From Firmicutes bacterium UBA3906 (lineage in GTDB: Bacteria > Bacillota > Clostridia > Caldicoprobacterales > DTU083), in NCBI GenBank assembly GCA_002391555.1, contig DGFG01000083.1:5123-12095 (forward strand): a DNA stretch of 6,973 bases. The letters run 5' to 3'. Below the pieces are notes generated by a model. It was given only the letters and a program-made list of their open reading frames with translations, was not told the DNA's origin and did not search any database. The number at the start of each line of letters is the position of its first letter. Within the stretch, counting starts at the first letter, position 1. The translations under genes and the position numbers were made by a program. Of the stretch, positions 6,052 to 6,973 are shown in pieces.

Positions 6052-6855
6052 TTAATAGCTTTCAATATCAATTTTTTCGGCATCTATCTGCCTATTGAGA
6101 AAATGGCTGCCTATCCTTTGAAAGTTTTCTCCAACGTCGCTAACATAAAAGCTAATTGTGGCAGGATCCTTGGCTTCCCTTTTCATATCTTTCTCCTCTA
6201 ATAGGTCTATTAGCCTAAGTGCGGTACCCTCTCCCGGATTTATTAGGCTCACATCCGGTCCTAAAACCTTGGCTATTGTACTGGAAAGCAAGGGATAGTG
6301 GGTACATCCCAGGACTAGGGTGTCAATTTGTTTTTCCCTAATATCCTCTAAATAGGTCTGGGCAGTCAGCTGGGCTACCTGGCTATCGCTCCAGCCCTCC
6401 TCAACAATGGGTACAAAGAGAGAACAGGCCTGGTCATAAACCCTTATTTCTGGATCAATAGCCCTTATGGCCTGGGGATAAGCCCCGCTAGCTATGGTGC
6501 CAGCTGTGCCTATAACACCTACCCTTTTATTTTTTGTAGCCTTCACAGCCGCCTGGGCTCCTGGCTCTATTACACCTATTATAGGTATATCAAATAGGGC
6601 ATTTAGCCTAGCAAGGCTGGTTGAGCTTGCTGTGTTGCAGGCAACGATAACCACCTTTATATCCTTTTCAAGTAAAAACCTGACGCATTGTTCAGAATAT
6701 TTATTTACTATATCTTTGGAACGTGTCCCGTATGGTATCCGGGCTGTGTCTCCAAAGTATACAATGGACTCATTGGCTAACCTTTTATTTAGCTCCTTTA
6801 CAACTGTGAGCCCTCCAAGACCAGAATCAAAAATACCAATTGGACGGTTGTCCAT
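6052..6855 (-). CDS. murI: Glutamate racemase
   Basis: Cofactor-independent racemase converting L-glutamate to D-glutamate for the peptidoglycan stem peptide; cytoplasmic and normally essential. The 267 residues match the family length. Both catalytic cysteines are present: C73 in VACNTASS (71-78) and C184 in GCTHYP (183-188). The general acid/base partners are Asp10 in FDSGLGGLTV (9-18) and His186. PYG (41-43), the substrate-pocket EEGW (152-155) and the C-terminal FYVSD segment (236-240) also fit. The ATG at 6855 has AAAGGGG (6869-6863) 7 nt upstream, a strong ribosome-binding site. The stop is TAA. It heads a two-gene unit with the DUF1934 gene. Confidence 0.98.
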   Translation of the reverse strand: MDNRPIGIFDSGLGGLTVVKELNKRLANESIVYFGDTARIPYGTRSKDIVNKYSEQCVRFLLEKDIKVVIVACNTASSTSLARLNALFDIPIIGVIEPGAQAAVKATKNKRVGVIGTAGTIASGAYPQAIRAIDPEIRVYDQACSLFVPIVEEGWSDSQVAQLTAQTYLEDIREKQIDTLVLGCTHYPLLSSTIAKVLGPDVSLINPGEGTALRLIDLLEEKDMKREAKDPATISFYVSDVGENFQRIGSHFLNRQIDAEKIDIESY

Positions 6856-6890
6856 GTCAAGGCCCCTTTCAGGATTATTCTTACACCTTC

Positions 6891-6918
6891 ATTATATTTG
6901 ATTCTATTATTATATCAA
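6891..6918 (-). promoter_or_regulatory. Probable promoter of murI (best of several -10-like boxes)
   Basis: On the minus strand TTGATA (6918-6913, 5 of 6) and a perfect TATAAT (6896-6891) are separated by 16 nt, giving an expected start near 6884 and a leader of about 30 nt. Two more perfect TATAAT boxes lie upstream (6914-6909 and 6926-6921); the first has TTGCAA 16 nt away (6936-6931), while the second has no good -35. Confidence 0.55.
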
Positions 6919-6973
6919 CCATTATAGTATTTGCAAAACAAAGATAAGTTAGGCTACTAGTCCTTGGCTTTTT

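Noticed and set aside
6494..6901. 135-codon plus-strand open frame opposite murI
   Set aside because: The opposite strand encodes a complete glutamate racemase with all catalytic residues; this is a shadow frame.
6884..6973. 3' end of an upstream gene at the right edge
   Set aside because: A frame open from the edge for about 30 codons ends in TAA at 6883-6881, but it runs through the AT-rich promoter region and its peptide is not protein-like; the other two frames end within 8 codons. None can be supported.

Overview
The window is a housekeeping stretch from a low-GC, Gram-positive-type (Firmicutes) bacterium, most likely a member of the Clostridia. The reasons are the gene order rho - rpmE - yqhQ (DUF1385) - prmC - prfA, the neighbouring murI - DUF1934 pair, Shine-Dalgarno sites rich in AGGAGG/AGGGG, and AT-rich intergenic DNA with sigma-A-like promoters. 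I cannot place it at family or genus level. All seven confident genes lie on the minus strand, so transcription runs from high to low coordinates. No mobile element, CRISPR array, tRNA or rRNA is visible.

Read in the direction of transcription, the layout is as follows. (1) At 6855-5611, murI (glutamate racemase, cell-wall D-glutamate supply) is followed after 24 nt by a small DUF1934/YwiB-like beta-barrel protein. The unit ends in a strong intrinsic terminator at 5565-5602. A cluster of -10-like boxes lies upstream of murI. (2) At 5610-5173 is a 438-bp intergenic region. It holds that terminator, a good promoter (TTGACT-17-TATTAT) and what would be a leader of about 337 nt for rho, with an inverted repeat and a possible 40-codon ORF. 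(3) At 5172-3496 is rho, the transcription termination helicase, starting at TTG and carrying a disordered, charge-segregated insertion of about 100 residues. (4) At 3495-3257 is a second intergenic region with an extended -10 promoter for rpmE. (5) At 3256-3047 is rpmE (zinc-type ribosomal protein L31), followed by a wobble-rich hairpin and T-tract. (6) At 2931-59 is a tightly packed set: yqhQ (DUF1385 membrane protein), prmC (release factor methyltransferase) and prfA (release factor 1). yqhQ and prmC overlap by 68 nt; prmC and prfA are 7 nt apart. No terminator is seen after prfA, so the operon may continue beyond the window.

Functionally, the lower half concerns gene-expression termination and translation. 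Rho ends transcripts, L31 is a ribosomal component, RF1 ends translation at UAA/UAG, and PrmC methylates the GGQ glutamine of RF1. YqhQ has no established function, but its place between rpmE and prmC is typical of clostridial genomes.

Several start codons were moved from the longest possible ORF to the one supported by the ribosome-binding site (prmC 2006, rpmE 3256, DUF1934 6027). I see no clearly novel system here. The points worth a second look are translational and regulatory: the rho start region and leader, the yqhQ-prmC overlap, and the rho insertion.
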